Shown here piece after piece: positions 27,623 through 36,285 of a stretch of DNA of 64,000 bases (positions are counted from its first letter, which is position 1; each line of letters begins with the position of its first letter). Source of the stretch: SAR116 cluster bacterium AG-447-C21. GTDB lineage: Bacteria; Pseudomonadota; Alphaproteobacteria; Thalassobaculales; Thalassobaculaceae. Position numbers and translations under genes: made by a program. Under the pieces are notes generated by a model. That model saw nothing but the letters and a program-made list of their open reading frames with translations. It was not told where the DNA came from and did not search any database. The stretch covers positions 1-64,000 of the forward strand of contig QCQB01000007.1 of NCBI GenBank assembly GCA_003212315.1, read 5' to 3'.

Positions 27623-28780
27623 ATGACTGCTTCATTAAAGAATAACAATCAATATGAAAACGAGGATTGTAGTATACAAACTTACCTAGAAGAGGGTGAG
27701 AGACGAGCAATGAATTTAGGTAACAGAGGACCTATTCGATTTGACAACGATGGACATTTATCCGCTGAAATACGAAACGCATATTCTGACATTGGTTTTT
27801 ATGTTTTCGAAAACGTAATCGAAAAAGAGGAATTAAACGATCTTGAAAACGACCTCCATGACATTTTGGATAACTTGCCGGAAAAAAAAGGGGCTGAATT
27901 AAATAAAGTGGGAAAACCAGCAATTGGAGTTGATTGCAAAGCACCCACCCTTTTTTGGTCAAAGCCATTAGGCGACCCTTTCGGAGGAACTAAGCTGGCA
28001 AATGGACGTCATCCTGTTAAAATGACAGAACCTGTTCCAGCGAAAGGCAGCCCTGAGGAAACGGTGTATTTAATCTTAGGCTCTTTACAATTCTCAGAGG
28101 CACTTGTTCGAGCTTATGGACACCCAGAATTACTTCGAGTAGCCGCAGCTATCAACGGTGATGATTTTGTTCCTTTTACAGAAGCATTATTTATAAAGGA
28201 ACCTGGTATAGGCGCCTCTGTAGCTTGGCATAGAGACGGAACAACACATTGGGATAATCCCATGTTTGACGAAGGAATTCATGGGTTTAACTTTATGATA
28301 CAACTATATGGCTGTACCTCTGCTAACGGTGTTTGGGTTGTACCTGGAACCCATAAATACCGAACTGTCGATATTAAAGAAATGGTCACGCGTTCTGGAA
28401 GTGAGCGAATAAAGGAAGCTGTACCAATGATTTGTAAGCCGGGCGACGTTGTAATGAGTAACCGCCAAGTTGTACACGGCTCCTTTGCCAATACTAGTCC
28501 CGATTGGCGCGTTACAATCAACCAAGGGTTTCATAGACGAAAATCTGTTCTTAATGTAAAAGGTGGCGGTCTACACGGTGCCCCTGCAGTTTACGATGAG
28601 GCCCGGGTTCAAAAAAGATCGTCGATAATTTGCAAAGCTATTGCAGCAAGACAACAAAAGTTCCCAAACGAGAAGCCATATCTATACAAACCTTTCGAAG
28701 GTAAACCTGAAATATTCAAGTGGGATAAAAATTCGAAGGCCGATATGCATGACTATAATCTTTTAGATTTTAGTATTTAA
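27623..28780 (+). CDS. Phytanoyl-CoA dioxygenase (PhyH) family oxygenase
   Basis: This is an iron(II)/2-oxoglutarate-dependent dioxygenase of the PhyH type, which hydroxylates or otherwise oxidises small organic substrates. The facial triad is visible: the HxD pair in VAWHRDGTTHWD (about residue 205) and the distal His in QVVHGSFAN (about residue 290). A 2-oxoglutarate-binding Arg follows in DWRVTINQGFHRR. The ATG is preceded by GGAG at seven bases, giving 385 residues; the GGAG itself is part of an in-frame TTG reading that I reject. The substrate is unknown; PhyH proteins act on acyl-CoAs, osmolytes and secondary metabolites. A GST gene follows after 41 bases on the same strand. Confidence 0.85.
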   Translation: MTASLKNNNQYENEDCSIQTYLEEGERRAMNLGNRGPIRFDNDGHLSAEIRNAYSDIGFYVFENVIEKEELNDLENDLHDILDNLPEKKGAELNKVGKPAIGVDCKAPTLFWSKPLGDPFGGTKLANGRHPVKMTEPVPAKGSPEETVYLILGSLQFSEALVRAYGHPELLRVAAAINGDDFVPFTEALFIKEPGIGASVAWHRDGTTHWDNPMFDEGIHGFNFMIQLYGCTSANGVWVVPGTHKYRTVDIKEMVTRSGSERIKEAVPMICKPGDVVMSNRQVVHGSFANTSPDWRVTINQGFHRRKSVLNVKGGGLHGAPAVYDEARVQKRSSIICKAIAARQQKFPNEKPYLYKPFEGKPEIFKWDKNSKADMHDYNLLDFSI

Positions 28781-28821
28781 ACCCTAATCATAAACAAAAC
28801 CCAGTATATTGAAGGAATAAA

Positions 28822-29430
28822 ATGAAAATTCATCATGCGCCTAACAGCAGATCAGTCCGAGCCTTGTGGTTGTTCAATGAACTTGATCTACCTTATGAAC
28901 TAGAGATCTATCCATTAGGGGACAAAAGTATGCGGACGCCAGAGTATTTAAAAGTGCATCCTCTGGGTCGCGTTCCGGCGCTTGAAGACGGCGACCTTAC
29001 CATTTTTGAGTCGGGGGCAATTGTTCAATACGTGTTAGACAAGTATGGAGACGGAACGATGGTGCCAGCTGCTAAGTCACCTGACTACCCGACCTATCTA
29101 CAATGGCTGCATTACGCGGAAGGTATGATAATGCCACAAGTAAATATTATTGTGGTAGAAACCATTTTCCTTCCAGAAGAACGACGGAATCAGACTAACG
29201 TGGAACGGGCCACAAAATTATTAACCCGTATGCTGACCGCCGTAGATGTGCATCTGCAAGATCGCGAATTTCTGGCGGGTGGATTCTCCGGCGCTGATAT
29301 TATGACTGGGCATGCATGTATAGTTTCAGGAAGATTGGGGGCCGATATTAGTGATAAACCTAATGTTGCTGCATATATCGACCGATTAGAAGCTCGCCCA
29401 GCCTTGCAAAAGGCATGGGCAACAAAATAA
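28822..29430 (+). CDS. Glutathione S-transferase family protein
   Basis: This is a soluble thioredoxin-fold transferase, 202 residues. The N-terminal domain starts MKIHHAPNSRSVRALWLFNE, with the serine-type active-site region in NSRSVR. It contains the glutathione-binding turn GRVPALEDGDLTIFESGAI, with the conserved Pro and the Glu-Ser pair. The all-helical C-terminal domain follows, with FSGADIMTGH at the N-capping box. A strong ribosome site (GAAGGA) precedes the ATG. The gene lies just after the PhyH gene, which suggests a shared pathway or detoxification of its product. The substrate is not predictable. Confidence 0.85.
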   Translation: MKIHHAPNSRSVRALWLFNELDLPYELEIYPLGDKSMRTPEYLKVHPLGRVPALEDGDLTIFESGAIVQYVLDKYGDGTMVPAAKSPDYPTYLQWLHYAEGMIMPQVNIIVVETIFLPEERRNQTNVERATKLLTRMLTAVDVHLQDREFLAGGFSGADIMTGHACIVSGRLGADISDKPNVAAYIDRLEARPALQKAWATK

Positions 29431-29442
29431 ACTATTTGCTAC

Positions 29443-30378
29443 TTATAATTCCGGGTCTTTAACTAAAGCAGCCTTTAAGCGTTCAGGATCGACCGCAACC
29501 TCGACACCAGCTCTTTCAATCTGCAATTTTAGCGAAGACCGGGAGTCAGAGTTCCCCCACCCTCTATTTAACGCTTCGGTCATCTCTTCCAATGCTAAAT
29601 TTGATAGGCGCATTGGAACTCCTTTTTCTCGCCCCAATGCTGTGGCTAAAGCCACGTCCTTATGTGCAAGCCTTAATGCAAACGCAGGAGGATCATAAAT
29701 ACCAGGTAAGAATTGATTAATTAAACCATCAAATGTTCGACGTCGGCCCAGTACGCCCTGTCGCACGGCCTCCCATAAAGCTAAGGGCTCTACCCCTGCT
29801 TTAACACCCATTGTAAAAACCTCACCAAGCGCCGCCTGAATAGTGTAACCTGCGCAGTTATGAACTAACTTGGCCACCGAGCCGGCCCCTATAGGGCCGA
29901 TATAAGCCACCTGATCTCCCATATTATCTAAAACGGTTCTATATTTATTGAAAATTTGTTCATCACCACCAACCCAAAGAGCTAACTTACCGGAATGTGC
30001 GCCGGCGGGCCCTCCACTAACTGGTGCATCCAGTATATGACAGCCTTTTTTGGCGAACTCCGAATGCAAATTCCTCACTACTGTTGGAGAATTGGTAGAT
30101 AAATCAAACACGACTGACCCTGGGTTCATTCCCTCAACTAATCCTTCCTGACCTTCCGCAACTCCTTTAACTTCGGAAGGCCCTGGCAGTGAAAGAAACG
30201 TAACATCTACTAATTTAGCTAATTCTTTTGGAGATTCTGCCCACACGGCTCTATTATTCAAGAATGATTCCGCTGCCTCTTTTCGTGCATCATGTACAAC
30301 TAGTTCGTACCCTGCTTTTGCCAGATTTGAAGCCATTCCGGCTCCCATAGTACCTAAACCTATGAAACCCACACGCAT
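29443..30378 (-). CDS. NAD(P)-dependent beta-hydroxyacid dehydrogenase (3-hydroxyisobutyrate dehydrogenase family)
   Basis: This enzyme oxidises a beta-hydroxy acid (3-hydroxyisobutyrate, tartronate semialdehyde or similar) with NAD(P). Family motifs: the Rossmann start VGFIGLGTMGAGMASNLAKA (residues 3-22), the substrate-binding DAPVSGGPAGAHSG (about residues 118-131) and the catalytic-lysine helix GAGSVAKLVHNCAGY (about residues 165-180). The length is 311 residues. The start has a near-perfect ribosome site, AGGAGGG. It is 73 bases downstream of the MaoC-like gene on the same strand and tail-to-tail with the GST gene (12 bases). Context suggests CoA-ester catabolism. Confidence 0.87.
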   Translation of the reverse strand: MRVGFIGLGTMGAGMASNLAKAGYELVVHDARKEAAESFLNNRAVWAESPKELAKLVDVTFLSLPGPSEVKGVAEGQEGLVEGMNPGSVVFDLSTNSPTVVRNLHSEFAKKGCHILDAPVSGGPAGAHSGKLALWVGGDEQIFNKYRTVLDNMGDQVAYIGPIGAGSVAKLVHNCAGYTIQAALGEVFTMGVKAGVEPLALWEAVRQGVLGRRRTFDGLINQFLPGIYDPPAFALRLAHKDVALATALGREKGVPMRLSNLALEEMTEALNRGWGNSDSRSSLKLQIERAGVEVAVDPERLKAALVKDPEL

Positions 30379-30451
30379 TCGTCCCTCCTAATTGCAACAC
30401 TGAATTATTTTGATTTGATAGATACTATATTGAGTTATAAGGACTTCAAAT

Positions 30452-30940
30452 TTACTTTTGAACCTTTCGACGTTTTTTAACAACGTATGATTGAAATCCT
30501 TCCATTACCAACTCTCCTTTTTGATTATGCACTGTAGATTTAACACGCACCAGTCCAGTACTGTTCTGAGAAATCAGCTCAACAATTTCTAGTTCAGGAT
30601 AAACGGTATCACCTGAAAAAACAGGTGCTAGAAACTGAGATGATTGATCGACAAATGCGACCAAAGCATCCCCCATTATGTGTGCAAAGTTTCCAGCCCC
30701 CGCGGCCGTTTGGATAAGCACTTGAAAACCATGCGCTAGTAAATTTGGAAAACCTCTTTTGCGGCAATATTCAACATCATAATGGATTGGATGATTATCA
30801 CCCGATGCCAATTGAAATGCCGCAAAATTCGCATCCGCCAAAGTCCTAGAAGGAATATAATATTTTTCCCCAAGTTTTAGATCTTCAAAATACGCAACGA
30901 TGGGAAATTTATGGTCCTTAGGTGTAAATGTTTTTTTCAT
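30452..30940 (-). CDS. MaoC-family (R)-specific enoyl-CoA hydratase-like protein
   Basis: This is a hot-dog-fold dehydratase that adds water to, or removes it from, acyl-CoA thioesters. The hydratase-2 motif is clear: ASGDNHPIHYD with the catalytic Asp and His, followed by FPNLLAHGFQ. The start is the ATG one base after the stop of the upstream CoA-transferase gene, giving 162 residues; an in-frame TTG eight codons earlier, inside that gene, is less likely. The tight coupling shows both proteins act on the same CoA substrate, probably a branched or dicarboxylic acyl-CoA. Confidence 0.86.
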   Translation of the reverse strand: MKKTFTPKDHKFPIVAYFEDLKLGEKYYIPSRTLADANFAAFQLASGDNHPIHYDVEYCRKRGFPNLLAHGFQVLIQTAAGAGNFAHIMGDALVAFVDQSSQFLAPVFSGDTVYPELEIVELISQNSTGLVRVKSTVHNQKGELVMEGFQSYVVKKRRKVQK

Positions 30941-30941
30941 T

Positions 30942-32105
30942 TTATTCTGATAACTCCGGAACAAAAACTACTTTTTCTCTATTGAATTGCTTAATTTCGT
31001 CAAGTGAATAACCATAATCAAGCATGATATCCTTTGTATCACTTCCAATGTTGGGTGCGGTACCTACCATTTTGTGTCCACCTGGTAACTGTGTGATCGG
31101 AACGTTACCCACCTCAGGTTGTTCAATCACATTATAACCCTCTATTTCTTTCACATGTTCATCATTCAACCAATCTCCAAAATCATTTACGGAATTAGCT
31201 AATAATCCCGCCTCCTTGAAAGCCCTATCCCAATATTCTGTGGTTTTATTCTTGAGCCGATCTTGAATGATGTCGGTGATTATAGTAATATTATCAGCGC
31301 GCTGTTCCGAAGTTTTAAATCTCTCATCTGATATGGCTTCCTCAATACCAATTACTCTGCAAAGATCAGCAAAATTTTGTTCTTTTACTATAGATATTGC
31401 AAACCACCCATCTTTGGTTTTATAAGTTCCCGCCGGCGGGTTTAACGCCATAGCTGGTCCTTGACTTAAATAAAAATCTGCAATATTCGGCATAAGCAAT
31501 ACTCCCGCCGATTGTAACAGACTAATGTCCAAAAACTGAGCCTTTGTTACCCCTCCAAATAAAGCCATCGATGTCGCCTGAAATGTACAAAGGCCAGTCA
31601 ATGAGTCAATGACGGTTGTTCCAACCCGATGTGGAAAGCCGTCCTTATCTTTATTAATAGAGACTAAACCCGAAAACGCCTGCAGAACGCCGTCTGAGCC
31701 TGGTCGGTCATTATATGGTCCAGTTTGACCAAAACCACTAACGGAGACATAAAGAACCTTATTATTCAAGGCTTTTATACTATTGAATCCGATACCTAAT
31801 CTATCTACAACCCCTGGCCTAAAGTTTTCTAAAACTACATCACATGTCCCAGCGATTTTTAAAATTAGGTTGATCCCTTTTTCCTTTTTTAAATCTACAG
31901 CTATTCCCTTTTTTCCTAAATTGTAAGATATGGAGTATGCGGTCTGTCCGTTCCAATTTTTTCCAAGCCCACGCATCCAATCACCATTCAGCGGCTCCAC
32001 CTTGATAACTTCGGCCCCATACTGCGCCATTAACAGGCCACAATAAGGCGCCGCGACACCTTGCCCCAAATCTAAAACCCTAATTCCTTCCAGCGGCTTC
32101 TTCAT
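30942..32105 (-). CDS. Class III CoA-transferase (CaiB/BaiF family)
   Basis: This enzyme moves CoA between carboxylic acids without the ping-pong chemistry of class I and II enzymes. The 387-residue protein starts with the family pattern LEGIRVLDLGQGVAAPYCG (residues 4-22), followed by AEVIKVEP. Typical segments are ENFRPGVVDRLGIG and SGFGQTGPYNDRPGSDGVLQ, in which the catalytic aspartate is expected in the PGSDG part. It is a single-domain enzyme, so it is not the fused DMSP lyase DddD. It heads the three-gene CaiB-MaoC-dehydrogenase group; 215 bases upstream separate it from a divergent GNAT gene. Confidence 0.9.
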   Translation of the reverse strand: MKKPLEGIRVLDLGQGVAAPYCGLLMAQYGAEVIKVEPLNGDWMRGLGKNWNGQTAYSISYNLGKKGIAVDLKKEKGINLILKIAGTCDVVLENFRPGVVDRLGIGFNSIKALNNKVLYVSVSGFGQTGPYNDRPGSDGVLQAFSGLVSINKDKDGFPHRVGTTVIDSLTGLCTFQATSMALFGGVTKAQFLDISLLQSAGVLLMPNIADFYLSQGPAMALNPPAGTYKTKDGWFAISIVKEQNFADLCRVIGIEEAISDERFKTSEQRADNITIITDIIQDRLKNKTTEYWDRAFKEAGLLANSVNDFGDWLNDEHVKEIEGYNVIEQPEVGNVPITQLPGGHKMVGTAPNIGSDTKDIMLDYGYSLDEIKQFNREKVVFVPELSE

Positions 32106-32320
32106 CAGATGCTTCCCTTTACAATGATCAATTCTCTTTTATTTATTGAAATCAACAACATAAAATAGGCCTTTGCTTCCCGTTGGTCGCTGTTAAACGC
32201 TGGCCCTGCAGACTTTAAGCAATGATAAATTTATCTTTGCTATTCTGATATCGTAGATATTAAATATAAATATAACGCTCTAAAATGATTAATTAAACTA
32301 GATTATCGGATATTAATTGA

Positions 32321-32869
32321 ATGTCAGATATAACAGATGAACAGAGAAACTCTGCTGAGAAGCCAACAGAAAGCATTGAATCCGACCTAGAAATACGAAT
32401 AGCAACAGAATCAGATGCCGAGGAACTGGCCTGGCTTAACCAGGAACTTCTTACTTTTTACGGTCTTCCGGCCCGAAATCAGCGATCATTCGTCTCACAT
32501 GCGATTGCCAAAGGTGTATTCCAAGAAAATTCTGGTTTAAAAATATTACTGGCCATTGAAAAAGATAATGCTATCGGTTTTCTCGCTTTTTCAGAAGTTT
32601 TCGCACTGGCAAGCTGTCAAAAGAGTATATTTATTCAGGATTTATTCGTGGCGCGAAAAGTGCGTAAATCCGGAGCTGGTCGAGCATTAATGGAAACATT
32701 ATTTAAGTTTGCTATCGATAATGAAATAACGCAAATTGACTGGACTACCGATGCGTGGAATAGCAAAGCTATAGCATTCTACGAACATATCGTGCCAAGC
32801 CTTAAAACAGAAAAAATTCTCTATCGTTTAAATGAAGAACGTTTAAATCAGATAATTAAGAAATCTTAG
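32321..32869 (+). CDS. GNAT family N-acetyltransferase
   Basis: This 182-residue protein has the GNAT fold. A 25-residue polar leader precedes the domain, which starts LEIRIATESDAEEL. The acetyl-CoA-binding motif A reads VARKVRKSGAGRALMETLFKF (near residue 110), with the R-x-x-G-x-G/A pattern as RKSGAGR. The IDWTTDAWNSKAIAFYE stretch forms the usual motif B. The substrate is unknown. It stands alone, 95 bases before the cysteine synthase gene on the same strand. Confidence 0.83.
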   Translation: MSDITDEQRNSAEKPTESIESDLEIRIATESDAEELAWLNQELLTFYGLPARNQRSFVSHAIAKGVFQENSGLKILLAIEKDNAIGFLAFSEVFALASCQKSIFIQDLFVARKVRKSGAGRALMETLFKFAIDNEITQIDWTTDAWNSKAIAFYEHIVPSLKTEKILYRLNEERLNQIIKKS

Positions 32870-32964
32870 TAAAAACCTGCTTTTATTACATTTTATGATT
32901 ATCTCTATTTATTATTCAATAGATTTTTGATTTAATCCTGAATTTTTGATTTCAGGATAAATAA

Positions 32965-33966
32965 ATGAAAATTCATGAAGGCTTCATTGAAGCGATAGGT
33001 GATACACCGCTTATAAAACTAAAAGCCGCATCAGACTTAACTGGCTGCACGATATTTGGGAAAGCGGAATTTCTTAACCCAGGTGGGTCTGTTAAAGATA
33101 GAGCTGCATTGGGTATAATTCGAGCTGCAGAACAAGCTAGTGAGCTTAAACCTGGGGGTACAATTGTAGAGGGAACAGCTGGAAACACGGGGATTGGAAT
33201 AACCCTCGTTGCCAATGTGCTTGGTTATAAGTCGGTGATAGTCATGCCGGATACTCAGAGCCAGGAGAAAAAAGATATGCTAAGACTTTGTGGCGCCCAA
33301 CTAAATTTAGTGCCAGCAGCACCCTACAAGGATCCCAATAACTATATCCGTTATTCAGAACGCTTAAGCCAAGAGTTATCAGATAAAAATGGCGGAAATG
33401 TAATATGGGCCAACCAATTTGATAATATCGCCAATTATAAAGCTCACGAAACATCAACTGGCCCTGAGATTTGGGAACAAACTAATGGACAAGTGGATGC
33501 ATTCATATGCGCTGTTGGTTCTGGAGGAACGTTAACAGGTGTTGGGAACGCTCTCAAAAAAAGGAACTCAAATATAAGAATAGGCTTAGCAGACCCAATG
33601 GGGTCGGCTTTATTCAATTATTTCACAAGTGGAAAACTTAAATCTGAAGGAAATTCAATTTCAGAAGGTATAGGTCAAGGACGTATAACAAAAAATCTTG
33701 AAGAAGTTAAAATTGACGAATGCTTCCAAATCACCGACCAGGAAGCCCTACCAATAATATACAATTTGTTACAGGATGAAGGATTATGCATGGGTGGATC
33801 CACGGGAATAAATATTGCTGGGGCGATCAAAATGGCCCAGAAATTGGGCCCTGGACATACAATAGTTACAATATTATGTGATTGGGGGCACCGTTATCAA
33901 AGCAAAATTTTTAACCCTAGTTTTTTAAGAGAAAAAGCTTTACCTATACCGCATTGGTTAGACTAA
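32965..33966 (+). CDS. cysK: Cysteine synthase A-type enzyme
   Basis: This PLP enzyme replaces the acetyl group of O-acetylserine with sulfide to make cysteine. The PLP lysine is in NPGGSVKDRAALGI (about residue 44), the substrate loop is EGTAGNTGIG (about residues 70-79), and the phosphate-binding loop is VGSGGTLTGVG (about residues 180-190). The length is 333 residues. The ribosome site is AGGA with a somewhat long spacing. It is 18 bases ahead of the mercaptopyruvate sulfurtransferase gene, so the two probably form a cysteine-sulfur unit. Some family members make other beta-substituted alanines; the O-acetylserine assignment is by similarity. Confidence 0.9.
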   Translation: MKIHEGFIEAIGDTPLIKLKAASDLTGCTIFGKAEFLNPGGSVKDRAALGIIRAAEQASELKPGGTIVEGTAGNTGIGITLVANVLGYKSVIVMPDTQSQEKKDMLRLCGAQLNLVPAAPYKDPNNYIRYSERLSQELSDKNGGNVIWANQFDNIANYKAHETSTGPEIWEQTNGQVDAFICAVGSGGTLTGVGNALKKRNSNIRIGLADPMGSALFNYFTSGKLKSEGNSISEGIGQGRITKNLEEVKIDECFQITDQEALPIIYNLLQDEGLCMGGSTGINIAGAIKMAQKLGPGHTIVTILCDWGHRYQSKIFNPSFLREKALPIPHWLD

Positions 33967-33984
33967 CTCTGCAGGTTAAATCTT

Positions 33985-34836
33985 ATGTCTTATTTAAACC
34001 CCCAAGCAATCGTCAGTACCGAATGGCTCGCCAGAAATATTAATGATCCTAATTTGGTAGTTTTAGATGGTACTTATCACCTACCCACTGCAAATCGAAA
34101 TGCGTCTGAGGAATTCCCCCAAAAGCATATCGAGGGCGCTGTCTTTTTCGATATAGATGACATTGCGGATGCCGATAATAGTCTGCCACACATGCTACCT
34201 TCCGATAAGGTTTTTTCGGAAAAGGTAGGAGCGCTTGGCATCAATAATGAAATGCGTATCGTTGTATACGATGTTTACGGGATGCAGAGCGCTGCTCGAA
34301 CATGGTGGATGTTTCGTTTTTTTGGGCATGAAAATGTCGCTGTTTTAGACGGTGGGCTTCCTAAATGGATTAAGGAAGGCAATCAAATTTCCTCGAACCC
34401 TGTCACCCCGTTACCAACAACATTCGTTTGTAATAGGCAACCACAACTAGCGAAAAATCTAAATGAAATTAAAGAAATTGTTGAGGGCGGAAAAGGGCAG
34501 ATTATAGACGCACGCTCTCTAGGCCGTTTCAATGGTACAGAGCCAGAGCCAAGAGCGGGCATGCGTTCTGGGCATATGCCCGGCGCTATAAGTCTTCCTT
34601 TCACGGAATTTTTGGACCCTGAGAGTAAAACTTATATTAGTAGTGAAAAAATTAATCATGTTATAGAAAAGCTAAATATCGACCTTAATCAACCAATCAC
34701 TACAACATGCGGATCGGGTGTTACAGCATGTGCTTTATCTCTAGGTTTGTTCCTTATCGGTAAGACGGACGTGGCTGTTTATGATGGTTCTTGGAGTGAA
34801 TGGGGCGCCCTGTCTGATACTTCTATAGTTCAGTAA
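33985..34836 (+). CDS. sseA: 3-mercaptopyruvate/thiosulfate sulfurtransferase
   Basis: This is a two-domain rhodanese that transfers sulfur from 3-mercaptopyruvate or thiosulfate to a thiol acceptor. The N-terminal domain is the inactive rhodanese copy (VVLDGTYHLP, then HIEGAVFFDIDDIAD). The C-terminal domain carries the active-site loop CGSGVTACAL (about residue 235), whose CGSGVTA wording is typical of mercaptopyruvate sulfurtransferases. The length is 283 residues. It follows cysK by 18 bases and precedes a GNAT gene by 36. Confidence 0.93.
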   Translation: MSYLNPQAIVSTEWLARNINDPNLVVLDGTYHLPTANRNASEEFPQKHIEGAVFFDIDDIADADNSLPHMLPSDKVFSEKVGALGINNEMRIVVYDVYGMQSAARTWWMFRFFGHENVAVLDGGLPKWIKEGNQISSNPVTPLPTTFVCNRQPQLAKNLNEIKEIVEGGKGQIIDARSLGRFNGTEPEPRAGMRSGHMPGAISLPFTEFLDPESKTYISSEKINHVIEKLNIDLNQPITTTCGSGVTACALSLGLFLIGKTDVAVYDGSWSEWGALSDTSIVQ

Positions 34837-34872
34837 TTTTCGTTAGTGTAGCTTACTTTTAGGAACTATTTT

Positions 34873-35451
34873 ATGGATCTGATAACGACTGTAACCTATC
34901 TGGAAATGGTTTCTTACCCAAAACATTTAATACTGACCAAACCAGAAAAGTTAAATGCCGAAATAAAGTTGGTTGTAGAGCCAACTGTCGACTTTTATCG
35001 GTATTTATACAATACCGTTGGCGAGAAATGGACCTGGATAGAGCGACGGTTATTAGATGATAGCAATTTACAAAAATTAATCCGATCCTCAAATGTGGAA
35101 ATCTATATCCTTTACGTCGATGATAATGTTGCTGGGTTTGGAGAAATTGGATGGGATACAGCAAGCAATGGCTCAGAAATTAAATATTTTGGACTGATGC
35201 CGGAGTATATAGGTAAAAGGCTAGGCCCTTATTTTCTTAATAACATCATTAATATAGCTTGGAAAAGAAACCCTGTTCGATTGCGCGTGAACACCTGTGA
35301 TTTAGACCATCCGCGCGCACTGCGAGTTTATCAAAAATCCGGATTTAACATCTTGGAGGAAATCATTGAAAAATTACCTGACCCCGCAACAGTAGGTTTA
35401 CCGCATCCCCCATCACATCAAGAGAGACAGAGACGACTGAACAGCAGATAA
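34873..35451 (+). CDS. GNAT family N-acetyltransferase
   Basis: This is a 192-residue acetyltransferase. The GNAT core is seen as VAGFGEIGWDTAS, the strand KYFGLMPEYIGKRLGPYFLN (motif A, with the Y-I-G-K-R-L-G acetyl-CoA loop) and LDHPRALRVYQKSGF (motif B, near residue 155). The long N-terminal part containing EKWTWIERR is typical of a subgroup found after sulfur genes in marine alphaproteobacteria, but I cannot name its substrate. A good AGGAAC ribosome site precedes the ATG. It is probably the third gene of the cysK-sseA unit and is convergent with aapP (six bases). Confidence 0.82.
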   Translation: MDLITTVTYLEMVSYPKHLILTKPEKLNAEIKLVVEPTVDFYRYLYNTVGEKWTWIERRLLDDSNLQKLIRSSNVEIYILYVDDNVAGFGEIGWDTASNGSEIKYFGLMPEYIGKRLGPYFLNNIINIAWKRNPVRLRVNTCDLDHPRALRVYQKSGFNILEEIIEKLPDPATVGLPHPPSHQERQRRLNSR

Positions 35452-35457
35452 ATTAAG

Positions 35458-36246
35458 TTAATGAGATAGAATTTGACTTAAAAATAATTTAGTTCTGTCT
35501 AATTTAGGGTTTTCAAAAAATTCTTCAGGAGTATTTTGTTCGACAATTTCTCCAAAATCCATAAAAATAACCCTATCTGCTACGCGTTTAGCAAATCCCA
35601 TTTCGTGCGTAACACAAAGCATGGTCATGCCCGTTTCTGCCAGCTCAAACATTACATCGAGCACCTCAGAAATCATCTCAGGATCTAATGCCGATGTTGG
35701 TTCATCAAACAGCATCACTTGAGGATTCATGCAAAGAGACCGAGCGATCGCGACACGCTGTTGCTGACCGCCGGATAATTGACCTGGATATTTGGCTGCC
35801 TGCTCTGGAATTTTCACTCGTTCTAAATATTCCATTGCTGTTACCTCGGCTTCACTTTTTGTAAAGTTTTTAACCCAAATTGGCGCTAAGGTGCAGTTCT
35901 CTAAAACTGTTAAGTGAGGAAATAGGTTAAAAGACTGAAAAACCATTCCAACATCACTGCGGATAGCATGTATATTTTTTAAATTACTATCGAGTGTCGT
36001 CCCATTAACTATAATATCCCCGTTTTGATGCTCTTCAAGACGATTTATGCAACGGATAAGCGTTGATTTTCCGGATCCAGAGGGGCCGCAGATTACGATA
36101 CGCTCTCCCTTAAAAACAGTGAGATCAATATCCTTTAAAACATGAAAGTCTCCAAACCATTTGTTGACTTTTGACATAGCTATTGCCACCTCGTCGGAAG
36201 CAGCGGACTTTAGTTGTTCTGTATTTTTTTCAGCTTCGAGGCTCAT
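35458..36246 (-). CDS. aapP: General L-amino acid ABC transporter, ATP-binding protein AapP
   Basis: This is the ATPase of the AapJQMP broad-specificity L-amino acid importer. Walker A is GPSGSGKST (about residue 54), followed by the Q-loop [16 protein letters not shown], signature [15 protein letters not shown], Walker [15 protein letters not shown] and H-loop VTHEMGFA, all of the polar-amino-acid subclass. I choose the ATG at 36246, which has GAGGG at eight bases; a GTG five codons upstream is possible. The product is 262 residues. It is the last gene of the operon, 39 bases after aapM. Confidence 0.94.
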   Translation of the reverse strand: MSLEAEKNTEQLKSAASDEVAIAMSKVNKWFGDFHVLKDIDLTVFKGERIVICGPSGSGKSTLIRCINRLEEHQNGDIIVNGTTLDSNLKNIHAIRSDVGMVFQSFNLFPHLTVLENCTLAPIWVKNFTKSEAEVTAMEYLERVKIPEQAAKYPGQLSGGQQQRVAIARSLCMNPQVMLFDEPTSALDPEMISEVLDVMFELAETGMTMLCVTHEMGFAKRVADRVIFMDFGEIVEQNTPEEFFENPKLDRTKLFLSQILSH

Positions 36247-36285
36247 TTTAAACACCCTCACTCCATAAAAACTTGTTCTCTTTAA

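Noticed and set aside
30942-32105. CoA transferase as the DMSP lyase DddD
   Set aside because: DddD is a much larger two-domain protein; this is a single CaiB domain of 387 residues.
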